A stretch of 64,000 nt of DNA from Garcia nutans (Eukaryota; Streptophyta; Magnoliopsida; Malpighiales; Euphorbiaceae): NCBI GenBank assembly GCA_947685225.1, contig CANTUV010000051.1:8370001-8434000 (forward strand), read 5' to 3'. Under the pieces are notes generated by a model, which was given only the letters and a program-made list of their open reading frames with translations, made no database searches and had not been told where the DNA came from. This document shows positions 22,778-33,753 of the stretch, piece by piece (position 1 is the first letter of the stretch; each line of letters begins with the position of its first letter). The translations under genes were made by a program, and so were the position numbers.

Positions 22778-25400
22778 GGTAAATCACCAAAAATAGAATC
22801 TTAATAAAATTTCTAATATTTTTTAGACTCTTTTTATTTTAAATGACTTAAAAATTATAAAAATATTCTTAAATCTAATAAATTACTATTTTTCCTTTTT
22901 ATTTTATAGTCTTCAATTACAGTATTTTTATTTTCTCAAATTTTCTCTCTTTCATTAATATTCTACAATTTTTATCTTCATTTTTTTTATCAAAATTTTA
23001 TAGTTTTCTTTTATTATTTATAATATTATATTCATTGATGCATTAAATTAATAAGTTAGAGTTTTTTTAAATCAAATAATAAAAAATAAAGATTATTTTT
23101 TAACTATGTATGCATATTTGAAAGTTGTTATAACTGTGATATTTTATAAGAAACTTGTTAATTTTATTGTGTTTAATCATAATCATAATCTCTATCTCTT
23201 TTCTATTTTTTTTTCATTTTCTTTTTTTATTTTAATTTTTGAAATGTCTTAAAATCTACTTTAACTCTCTCATAATTTGCCCTAACTCACATCAAAATAT
23301 TTTTTTCTGTTATAAAAAATTCTCTCTTTTACTTTCTAAAACAGTTTGCATACTTGAATTTTAAAATGAAATGTTTGATTGATGTTGATTTTTAAAAAAA
23401 AAATTATAGAACTACCCTAACTCCCCATAACTTACCCTAACTCACATCAAAATTCTTGTTTCAGCTATAGAATATTCTTCATTTTATTTCGTAAGATAGT
23501 CTCCACATTGAATTTTAAAATAAAATTTGTCTGATTTATATTGATTTTTAAAGAAAAAATATACAGTATTGGCCTAACTCCCTATAACTTACCCTAACTT
23601 ATATCAAAATCTTTCTTTCTTTCTGCTATAGGACATTCTCCATTATATATTTTAAGATAGTCTATAATTTAAATTTTAAAATAAAATATGTCTGATTTAT
23701 GTTAATTTTTAAAGAGAAGAAAAAGTATACAATATTGTCCTAACTCCCCATAACTTGCCCTAACTCATATCAAAATACTTATTTTTGTTATAGAAAATTC
23801 TCCATTGTACATTTTAAGATAGTCTGCACACATGAATTTTAAAATAAAAAATATGTTTTATTTATTTTAATTTTTAAAGAAAATAAAAAGTATACAGTAC
23901 TGCTCTAACTCCCCATAACTTGCCCTAACTCATATCAAAATATTTTTTTCTGCTATAAAATCTTCTCCATTTCACTTTCTAAGATAGTTCGTACACTTAA
24001 ATTTTAAAATAAAATTTGTCTGATTTATGTTAATTTTTAAATGAAAAAAAAATATACAGTACTGCTCTAACTCATAACAAAATATTTCTTTCTGCTATAG
24101 AACATTCTCCATTATACATTTTAAGATAGTCTACAACTTAAATTTTAAAATAAAATATGTCTGATTTATGTTAATTTTTAAATGTAATAAAAAGTGTACA
24201 GTACTACTCTAACTCCCATAACTTGCCCTAACTCATATCAAAATATTTCTTTCTACTTTAAAAAATTCTCCATTATACATTTTAAGATAGTCTACACACT
24301 TAAATTTTAAAATAAAAATTATCTTGTTTATGTTGATTTTTAAAGAGGAAAAAAAAGTGTACAATACTACCCTAATTCTCAATAACTTGCCCTAACTCAT
24401 ATCAAAATCATTCTTTCTGCTATAAAACATTCTCCATTATACATTTTAAGATAGTCTGCAACTTGAATTTTAAAATAAAATCTATCTGATTATGTTAGTT
24501 TTAAATGAAAGAAAAAGTGTACAATACTACCCTAACTCCCTATAACTTACCTTAACTCATATCAGAATATTTATTTCTGCTATAGAAAATTCTCCATTAT
24601 ACATTTTAAGATAGTCTGCATACTTAAATTTTAAAATAAAATCTATCTTATTTATGTTGATTTTTAAAGAAAAAAAAGTATACAGTACCGTCCTAACTCC
24701 TCATAACTTGCCCTAACTCATATCAAAATATTTCTTTCTACTTTAAAAAATTCTTCATTATACATTTTAAGATAGTCTGCACACTTAAATTTTAAAATAA
24801 AATATGTATTATTTATGTTGACTTTTAAAGAGAATAAAAAGTGCACAATATTGCCCTAACTCCTCATAATTTACCCTAACTCATATTAAAATACTTCTTT
24901 CTGTAATAAAAAAAATATCTATTATACATTTTAAGATAGTCTGCACACTTAAATTTTAAAATAAAATCTGTCTCATTTATGTTAATTTTTAAAGGAAAAA
25001 AAAAAGTGTACAGTACTGCCCTAACTCCTTATAACTTGCCCTAACTCATATCAAAACGTTTTTTTATATTATAAAAAATTATCTATTATATATTTTAAGA
25101 TAGTCTGCGCACTTGGATCTTAAAATAAAATCTGTCTTATTTATGTTAATTTTTAAAGTGAATAAAAAGTGCATAGTATTGTCTTAACTCCCAATAACTT
25201 GCTCTAACTCACATCAAAATACTTTTTTAAGCTATATAAAATTCTCTCATTTCACTTTCTGAAATAATCCGTATACTTGAATATTAAAATAAAATTTGTA
25301 TGATTTATGTTTATTTTTAAAGTATTCTAAAATGAACAAAATTACACTAACTCTCTATCACTTATCCCAACTCACATAATTATATACTTGCCAAATGTTG
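22778..25400 (+). repeat. Left arm: terminal inverted repeat plus about 14 tandem ~161-bp units
   Basis: Each unit has the order CCTAACTCCCCATAACTTGC, CCTAACTCATATCAAAATA, a TTTCTGCTATA box, an ATTCTCCATTATACATTTTA box, AAGATAGTCTGCACACTT, AAATTTTAAAATAAAAT, then TTATGTTAATTTTTAAAG. The paired CCTAACTC boxes recur at about 23280, 23413, 23571, 23738, 23903, 24065, 24208, 24367, 24528, 24690, 24852, 25018, 25182 and 25345, a period near 161. The copy at 24065 lacks the middle of the double box. Confidence 0.9.
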
Positions 25401-26219
25401 TGATGAATGGAAAATATTCTAATATAATTTTTTTTATTTCTTCTTTGTGATTGCAGGGCATTTATTAAGATATCAAATTGAAATATTGAAGAGCAATTTA
25501 GTTATCTCCATTTACTATGATGAAAAATTTAATATGAACACCTCAAAATATATTAGATGGTGTACTGAATTCAAGATTATGGTTCATAATTATTTGAGTA
25601 TATATATATACAATTTTAGCAAGTTATGAGAAGTTAGGACATATTGAGTTTTCAATATATGGATACTGTTTATTTATTCTCTTGACTAAAATTTAAAAAT
25701 GAAAACCATTGTAATAATTTAGAAAATAAATATTTTATATATTCTCTACTTTTATATTATATAACATCTCAATTGAGACTATTATACTATGCATATTATG
25801 ATTCGAAGTTATCAGAGTGTATACAGGTGTAGTTATGGCAAGTTAAGAGGAGTTAAGACAAATTAATTTTTTAACGTTTGGTCATGTTTAATATATGTCT
25901 TGATTAATATTAAATATTTACTAAAATATATTAATATTAAACTATCAACAATTAAATGAATAATAAAAATTTAATTCAAATATTTAAATATACACGATTA
26001 TATCTCACAATCACTGTAATACAAATCAACATATTTTTTATACTGCACCGTACCATATATTGCATATGGTAATATATCTCATCTTCTTCATATTTTTCTG
26101 TTTGAATTACCAGATATCACAATTTGGAGACATACAAAATTCAATAAATTTAGCAATAAACATCTCACAATTTGACATATTGATAAAATAAAAATTATAT
26201 ATTAGTATTTTGTGATTTC

Positions 26220-28922
26220 TTTAAAAATTAACATAAATAAGACATATTTTATTTTAAAATTCAAGCATGCAAACTATTTTAAAATATATACTGAAGAATT
26301 TTCTATAGCAGAAAGAAATATTTTGATATGGTTAGAGCAAGTTATAGGGAGTTAGGGCAGTACTGTACACTTTTTTTCTCTTTAAAATCAACATAAATAA
26401 GATAAATTTTATTTTAAAATTCAAGTATGCATACTATTTTAAAATATATAATGGAGAATTTTTTATAGCAGAAAGAAGTATTTTGATATAAATTTAAACA
26501 AATTATGGGGAGTTAAGGCAGTACTGTACACTTTTTCTTCTATTTAAAAATTAATATAAATTAGATATATTTTATTTTAAAATTCAAATATGCAAACTAT
26601 CTTAAAATATATAATGGAGAATTTTCTATAATAAAAAGAAGTATTTTGATATGAATTAGGGTAAGTTATGGGGAGTTAGGGCAGTATTGTACACTTTTTC
26701 TTCCCTTTAAAAATTAATATAAATCAGACATATTTTATTTTAAAATTCAAGTGTGCAAACTATCTTAGCAAGTAAAATGAAGAATTTTTTATAGCAGAAA
26801 GAAGTATTTTGATATGAGTTGGTGTAAGTTATAGAGAGTTAGTACTGTACACTTTTTTTTCCTTTAAAATTCAACATAAATCAGAAAGATTTATTTTAAA
26901 ATTTAATTATACGAACTATCTTAGAAAGTGAAATGAAGAATATTCTATAACAGAAAAAAATATTTTGATATGAGTTAGGGCAAGTTATTGGGAGTTATGG
27001 TAATACTGTACACTTTTTCTTCCCTTTAAAAATCAACATAAATAAGATAAATTTTATTTTAAAATTTATGTGTGCAGACTATCTTAAAATATATAATAGA
27101 GAATTTTTTATAACAAAAAAATATATTTTAATATGAGTTATGGTAAATTATGAGGAGTTAAGGCAGTACTGTATACTTTTTCTTTCCTTTAAAAATCAAC
27201 ATAAATCAAACAGATTTTATTTTAAAATTCAAGTATAAGGACTGTCTTAGAAAGTAAAATGGAGAATGTTCTATAGAAACAAGAAATATTTTAATATAAG
27301 TTAAGACAAGTTAGGGAGAGTTATAGCAATGATGTATACTTTTTTTAAAAAAAATTAACATAAATTAAATATATTTTATTTTAAAATTTAAGCATGTAGA
27401 CTATCTTAGAAAGTGAAATGGACAATATTCTATAGCAGAAATAAGAATTTTGATATGAGTTAGGACAAGTTATGGAGAGTTAGGGTATTTCTGTAATTTT
27501 TTTAAAAAAATCAACATAAATAAGACAGATTTTATTTTAAAATTTAAGTGTGCAGACTATCTTAAAATATATAATGAAGAATTTTTTATAACAGAAAAAA
27601 ATATTTTGATATGAGCTAGGGCAAGTTATAGAAAGTTAGGGCAGTACTGTACATTTTTTCTTTCTTTTAAAAATAGTATAAATCAGACAGATTTTATTTT
27701 AAAATTCAAGTGTGCGAACTATCTTAGAAAGTGAAATATGAAATGTTCTATAGCAGAAAGAAGTATTTTGATATGAGTTAGAATAAGTTATGTGGAGTTA
27801 TGACAGTACTGTATATTTTTTCTTTTCTTTAAAAATTAACATAAATAAGACAGATTTTATTTTAAAATTGAAGTATGTAGACTATCTTAAAAAGTATAAT
27901 GGAGAATTTTCTATAATAGAAAAAGGTATTTTAATATGAGTTAAAATAAGTTATGGGGAGTTAGAGCGGTACCGTACACATTTTCTTTTCTTTTAAAAAT
28001 TAACATAAATTAAACATATTTTATTTTAAAATTTAAGTATGCAAACTATCTTAGAAAGTGAAATGAAAAATGTTCTATAGCAGAAGAAGGATTTTGATAT
28101 GAGTTAGAGCAGCTTTGGGGGAGTTAGTATTGTACTGTATACTTTTTTTTCTTTAAAAATTAATATAAATTAGATATATTTCATTTTAAAATTTAAGTAT
28201 GTAGACTATCTTAAAAAGTGAAATAAAAAATATTTTATAGCGAAAACAAGAATTTTAATGTGAGTTAGGATAAGTTATGGGGAGTTGAGGCAGTTCTGTA
28301 TATTTTTTTTCTCTTTAAAAATCAACATAAATGAGAAATTTTATTTTAAGATTCAAATATGCCAACTGTTTTAAGAAGTCAAATAAAAAAAATTTTATAA
28401 TCGAAAAAAAATATTTTGATATGAGTTAGGGTTAGTTAGGGGGAGTTAGGGTAAATTTGTAAGATATTCCAAAAATTAAAATGAAAGAAGAAAAGAAAAA
28501 AAATAGAAAAGAGATAGGGATTATGATTAAACACAATAAAATCAACAAGTTTCCTATACAATATCACAATTATTACAACTCAAATATGCATACATATTTA
28601 AAAATATAATCTTTATGTTTTTTATAATTTGATTTAAAAAAAACTCTAACTTACAGATTTAATGTATTAGTGGATATCGTCTTGTAAATAATAAAGAAAA
28701 AATATAAAATTTTGATGAAAAATGAAGATGAAGATTGTAGAATATTAGTGAAAGATAAAGAAATTTAAAAAAAATGAAAATATTATGCCTGCAGAGCTAT
28801 AAAATAAAAAAAAGTTGTTTATTAGATTTAAGAATATTTTTATAATTTTTAGATCATTTAATATGAAGAAAGTTTAAAAAATATTAAGAGTTTTATTGAC
28901 AGTCTATTTTTGGTGATTTTCC
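26220..28922 (-). repeat. Right arm: inverted tandem ~161-bp units plus terminal inverted repeat
   Basis: The reverse complement of the left-arm unit (GGGCAAGTTATGGGGAGTTA core) recurs from about 26328 to 28425 in roughly 14 copies. The outer 480 bases mirror 22778-23260. Confidence 0.9.
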
Positions 28923-28989
28923 ACGTAAAATTGAGCTTCCAACTTCAATTTTACTACTAACTCATTGGAAGTGGAAGGTTTACTAGAAA

Positions 28990-29090
28990 ATATTAAATAA
29001 TAATTTTAATTAAAATATTATTTAGTATAAAATACTATTAAATATATTTGATTTATTTATAAATAGAGTAATTATTTTTTTTATTAAAAA
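28990..29090. repeat. Partial copy of the inner part of the neighbouring foldback element
   Basis: The stretch TTAAATAATAATTTTAATAA-like with TATAAAATACTATTAAATA resembles 29855-29945 inside the second foldback. It is likely a degenerate fragment of the same family, but very AT-rich. Confidence 0.35.
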
Positions 29091-29223
29091 ATAGACTAAT
29101 TTGAATAAATTTTAAGGGTATTCCTAAATATTATATAACTAATATTTAAATATAATTGGATTGATGGACATATCCACATGTCATTAATAAATTCGTCCAA
29201 AAACTAACAATAATTTTAATAAA

Positions 29224-30184
29224 GGAAAAAAGTGCAAAAAAATATCTAATGTTTAAGTAAGAGTATCAATTCAAGCTTAATATTTATTTTGGCTCATTTA
29301 TACCTTTTAAAATTTTAAAAAAATTGAAAAATTAGTCCATTTTTTAATGACAAATTAATTGTCATTAACTATATTTGAATTTTTCATTGAAATATATAAA
29401 TATGCCTCTTAAATTTGCGAGAAAGTACGAATTAATATTATTATTATTTTTTGCTTAATTATGCACTAAAATAATATTTTTACCTATTTATAAATAAGTC
29501 ACACATAATTAAGAGTATTTTATATTAAATAATATTTTAATTAAAATTATTATTTAATATTTTTTTGAGAAATTTTTAAAATTATTAATTCACATAATTA
29601 ATATATATATATATATACATATTGCATCATATATGTTATGCGATTATTATGATATATTTAAGAGATTTTCTTAAAAGTTATAAAAAATAAAAAGATTTTG
29701 AAAACATTAATTTTTTAAAAATTGCTCCTAATTTTTTTCAAAATATTTTTTTTTGAGATTTTTAAGAAAATCTCTTAAATATATCATAATAATAACATAA
29801 CACATGCAATATGTATATATATAATGCAAATTAATAATTTTGAAGGCTCATTGGAATAAATGTTAAATAATAATTTTAATCAAAATATTATTAATATAAA
29901 ATGCTCTTAAATAAGTTTGATTTTTTAGGTAAAAATATCATTTTAGTATATAATTAAGCAAAAAAAAAAGTGTCAATATATATTTCATGTAAACTTAAGG
30001 GATATATTTATACTTTTTAATGAAAAACTAAATAAAAAAATAATAACAGTTAACTTTCTGTTAACATAGAGGCTAATTTATCAGTTTTTTAAAATTTTAA
30101 GGGTATAAATGAATCAAAATAAATATTACGTTTTAATTTATACTCATGAAAAAAATACTGGGAGATTCTTTTTGTACCTTTTTC
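29224..30184. mobile_element. 0.96-kb foldback element
   Basis: The two halves are near-complementary along their whole length and meet near 29710. Outer pairs include TAATATTTATTTTGG with its complement at about 30110-30130, and inner pairs include TTAAGAGATTTTCTTAA with its complement. The ends GGAAAAAAGTGC and GTACCTTTTTC are flanked flush by TAATAAA on both sides (29217-29223 and 30185-30191). No coding capacity. The duplication is AT-only, so it could be chance. Confidence 0.65.
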
Positions 30185-31019
30185 TAATAAAAATCAAAAA
30201 ATAATTATATAATTAAAATATAATAAAAAATTTATAACTCCATAATGTATGGAAAGATACTTGGATTATTAATAATTCAAGTTTCAAGATTAATTCACCT
30301 ATTGTTGCAGATATAGAGGAAATGATATTAAATGAGTTGATGAATGAAAATGGATGTTGTTGGAATTTACCTATTATTCAAAATTGTTTGCCTCATGATA
30401 TCAATCACATCTTGCAAATTCCTATTAGTCTCTCCCAAAGGCAAGATACATTTATTTAGCACTTTACTCGTGAAGGCAAATACTCAGTCAAAAGTGGTTA
30501 TCATTTATAAGCAACTTCCATGTTTTCGAATATTAATTCTTAACATAATATAGTCTTTGTCTGTGACTCCAAAAATTAAGCATTTTATTTGAAGAGTTTT
30601 GCATGATATAATTCCCACAAAGATTTTATTGGCAGTTAAAGGAATTCACTTAGACACAACATTTTTCTTTTGTGCCAAACCTAAGACAATGTTTCATTTA
30701 TTATGGGAATGCCCTAAAGCTAATGCTTGTTAGCGTATGTTGGATAGTAACATGAGCTTTAATAATATGATCAAGTTACTTCAGTTTTATGTGAATAAGG
30801 AGAGCTATTGGGAAAGATTTTCCATTTAATGTGAAATATATGGCATTTTCCATAACAAATGGTAATGGGAAAAAAGTTTTGCAAATCTTTATTTATTTTT
30901 AACTCTGCTATACATGCTTGGCAAGAATGGTAGGAAGTCTGACACATGATGATCGAAGCAACAAGAAGGTCAAGTGAAGAGGCTGAACGTCATGAGCGAA
31001 GGTATGTTTTTGAAAATTT

Positions 31020-31530
31020 ATATATTTATATATATATAATATTTTTTAAGAATTTTTAAATTATTTATTAATTTTTAAAAAAAATTTAAATTACCCTCTT
31101 TTTTTTATTTTACAAAAAGTAAAAAAAATATAATAAATTATTTATTCTATATTCAATAATTCTTTTTTAAAAAATTGACAAAATATTACTAATATACAAA
31201 TAAAAAAAATAAAAAAAATAAAATTTTCTACTAAATTAATTTGAACACATTTAATAAATTAAAAAACTCATTTATTTTAATTATTTTTTAAAAAATTATA
31301 TTCATTATTTAATTTTTTTCTCTTTATTTTATTTTTATTATGAAAAATTTTATAAATTTAAAATTCTATACACATATATATTAATATTTTTTTATGAATT
31401 AATTTTTTAATAATAAAAATATATTATTAATAAATTAATAAATTTATAAAATACTATTAAATAAGAAATAAATAATTACAAAAAAAGTTAAATTTTTTTA
31501 AAAAAAATTTACCCTTTTATTTTAAAGTCT
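31020..31530. other. AT-rich block inside the LINE remnant
   Basis: About 500 nearly pure A/T bases separate the LINE linker region (ending near 31010) from the RNase H entry at 31560. It is probably a third insertion, but I could not define ends or a target duplication. Confidence 0.4.
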
Positions 31531-31804
31531 GATTTCGCCCCGCTAAACGTTGTACAAAGTGGCAAGCTCCACCACTCGGGTTTCTAAAATGTAACAACGA
31601 TTGAACAGTTGTTGCTCAGACTAGTTTAGTTGGCATGAAGGTTGTGCTCTGAGATCACTAGGGTAATTTTGTTTCAGCTCTTACTTGGCATAGGTGCAGT
31701 AGCACGGCTCCTCAGTTTGTTGAAGCAATTGGTGTTAACAAAGCCCCTCTCATGGATAAAGTTTAATAACCTTAGAAATTAATGTAATTGTTGAAATTAA
31801 TTGT

Positions 31805-32906
31805 TAGGGCTGTGCACAAGTCGTGTTCGGTAGAATTTGAGTAAATTTGTTAGCCGACCGAATTCGAAAACAGAAGAGAAAATTGAAATCGAAGTCGACC
31901 GATTAACAGTAAATTTCAATAGACCCACAGTTTCTCGGTTATGGTCGAATTAAGACGGTTAGGCTCGGATTGAAAACTTTAAATCAAATAATAACTAAAG
32001 AACAGACTAAAATACCCAAACAAACCTTAAATCAAACATCTCATGCATATTAATAACAATCAATCCAGAAATTAAAATTTCTAAATATATAAATAAAAAC
32101 CAAAAAATATACTGCAACAAAAAAAATAAAAGCACAAATTGAAAAAACAAGTCTGATATACGAATTGGTTGAAAAAAAAAGCCTTTTTTCACAAAAGTCT
32201 AAAAATCATTATTTCAAATCATCAAGCACAAATGTCAAAATAAATAGTAAACACAAACTAAAAATATAACTTTACCCACAGCACATCAAGTTTGCAAATT
32301 AAAATTTAAAATTTAAAATCAATCAACCAAAAAAATATAATCATTTTTTCTAAAAAAAATAGGCCAGTTTTGAAACTTTATCTGCTCATGGAGAAGACAA
32401 TCCTCAAATGTTTCAATTTATTCTTAGACAGAAGAAAGGAACGTTAGAGAAGACAATAAACTCAGATAGATTGAAAATATAAAAGATGTAAGTGAGAAAT
32501 ATCATATAAGAAACTTAGATAGATGATCAAAGAAGGAGAAACGTCACGAGAGAGGGGAGGAGGAACTCTGGAGATAAGAACTCTCCAGAGAATAGAGCGA
32601 AAGAGAGACATTTTTTAGAGTAAGGGCGGCTAGGGTAACATCCTTAAGTTAAGAATGCTTTTATATGCAAAATAAACGGCGTCGTTTTTTAAGGTATATA
32701 TATTATAAAATATGTGTTTTATACTTCGGTAGAGTTCGGGTTGATAGAAACTAAATATCCTTTACCCGACCGACCACCCGAATTCAAATATTCTTAAAAA
32801 ATTTAACCCGCTCTTGACTGAAGATGCCGCTGGAACCAACCGAACCCACAAACCAATACATGGGTCGAGTGGGTATGGTCGTGTAAAACATTTTTGCCCA
32901 ACCCTA
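31805..32906. mobile_element. hAT-like non-autonomous element, 1.1 kb
   Basis: Ends TAGGGCTGTGCA and, read backwards, TAGGGTTGGGCA. Flanks TTAATTGT (31797-31804) and CTAATTGT (32907-32914) form an 8-bp target duplication with one change, as hAT elements make. The interior is GC-richer than its surroundings near the ends, with a repeated CCGACCGA-type motif, and has no transposase frame. It interrupts the LINE RNase H remnant. Confidence 0.82.
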
Positions 32907-33153
32907 CTAATTGTTTAAAATTTTATAATGTTATCACTCTCTTAGCTAGTAGGGATAGTGAGTTTGGCTCTTTGGTTGCTGATTTTGTAGAGATAGACAA
33001 AGATATTCAAGGCCTTTCGTTCTCTTAGGTAGGTTGACAAGCTAGAGCTGCTCTTCAGAATGGTAGTTCACAAATTTGGGTTGTACCTCCTAATTATTTG
33101 GTTAATACTATTTTGTCTGAGAGAGTTGTGGATGGTTTTAGTTTGGGTATAAT

Positions 33154-33644
33154 CAGTGGCGGAATCAGAATTTTACTGAGGGGGTCGCCGGCGTACACTG
33201 ACGGTGGTGGGGCTGCCCTGCCTAGGCTGCTGCTGCTGGTAGCTGGTTCAACTTGGGGAGGGAAGGGGAGGAGGGAAGAAGGAGAAGAGAATTTATTTTT
33301 GAACCGACCCAAGCGAAACGGCGTCGTTTCTCTTGGGCCTATTTTTTTTAAAATTTACCCCTGGCGAAACGGCGCCGTTTCGCCAGGGGTCAATTTATAA
33401 AAAAAAAATTAGTCCCTGGTAAAACGATGCCGTTTCGCCAGGGACTAATTTATATAAAAAAATAAAAGTATTTGCAGTGAGGGGTTCGTCTACCTCTCGC
33501 TGCAAATCATTTGCAACTCAGCCCCCTTCAACGGGGGGGGAGGGGGGGGGGGGGCTGAGTTTAGCTCCACCGACTTTATCTCTTCTGATTGCCGGTGAAA
33601 AAAAGTCGTGTGACCCCATACAGTCTCATAGTAATTTTGCCCTG
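33154..33644. mobile_element. hAT-like non-autonomous element, 491 bp, GC-rich
   Basis: Starts CAGTGGCGGA and ends TTTTGCCCTG (CAGGGCAAAA reversed). A perfect 8-bp target duplication GGTATAAT flanks it (33146-33153 and 33645-33652). It carries G-tracts at 33533-33554 and nested AAACGGCGTCGTTT-type palindromes. Removing it restores the LINE reading across the site, which confirms it as an insertion. Confidence 0.82.
33358..33389. repeat. Perfect 32-bp palindrome
   Basis: CCCCTGGCGAAACGGC is followed immediately by its exact reverse complement with no spacer. Related imperfect copies lie at 33310-33335 and 33411-33446 in the same element. Confidence 0.95.
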
Positions 33645-33753
33645 GGTATAATAGGGAAGGCCTGTTGGCAAAGGTTAGTTAATCCTTCACTCTCTATGTT
33701 CTTTGATTTGGTATTTATATGATCCCTTTGTTTCTCAAATAAAAAAAAAAAAA

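Larger units (their letters stand above)
22778..28922. mobile_element. 6.1-kb foldback (Mutator-like) element with tandem-repeat arms
   Basis: The left end reads GGTAAATCACCAAAAATAGA; the right end read backwards gives GGAAAATCACCAAAAATAGA. Flanks ATGTAAATT (22769-22777) and ACGTAAAAT (28923-28931) match at 7 of 9 positions, a 9-bp target duplication as made by Mutator-like elements. The first ~480 bases of each end are inverted copies. Inside these, each arm carries about 14 tandem ~161-base units, plus-oriented on the left and inverted on the right. A ~0.8-kb spacer (25400-26220) separates the arms. The symmetry centre is near 25850. No transposase frame was found, so the element is non-autonomous. 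A transcript would fold into a ~2.6-kb hairpin. Confidence 0.88.
30242..33753 (+). pseudogene. LINE (non-LTR retrotransposon) 3' remnant with nested insertions
   Basis: From 30250 the plus strand reads a degenerate end of LINE reverse transcriptase and linker (EGKYSVKSGYH at 30470-30505). A zinc-binding zf-RVT domain follows at 30560-30740 (PKIKHFI, IIPTKILLAVKGI, MFHLLWECPKA). An RNase H-like domain starts at 31560 (WQAPPLGFLKCNND), continues to HRCSSTAPQFVEAIGV at about 31690-31735, resumes at 32940 (RDSEFGSLVADFVEIDKDIQ), and again past 33652 (GKACWQRLVNPSLSMFFDL). A stop at 33719-33721 and a 13-A tract at 33741-33753 give the LINE 3' end. Many stops are present. Two hAT-like elements and an AT-rich block split it. 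Confidence 0.8.

Noticed and set aside
23280..25400. Regular repeats considered as a CRISPR array
   Set aside because: The genome is a plant nucleus and whole ~161-base units are repeated; there are no unique spacers.
25447..25629. 60-codon open frame in the spacer of the large foldback
   Set aside because: AT-biased composition, no domain, no splice context, no copy elsewhere; chance frame.
23280..28430. CCCTAA/TTAGGG-like words suggesting interstitial telomere repeats
   Set aside because: The words occur once or twice per ~161-base unit within a longer conserved sequence and are not tandem 7-mers; they belong to the foldback array.
33098..33722. GC-rich frames of 81-100 codons as a candidate gene or CpG island
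   Set aside because: They fall inside a 491-bp hAT-like element with exact 8-bp duplications; the frames cross its borders into LINE remnant.
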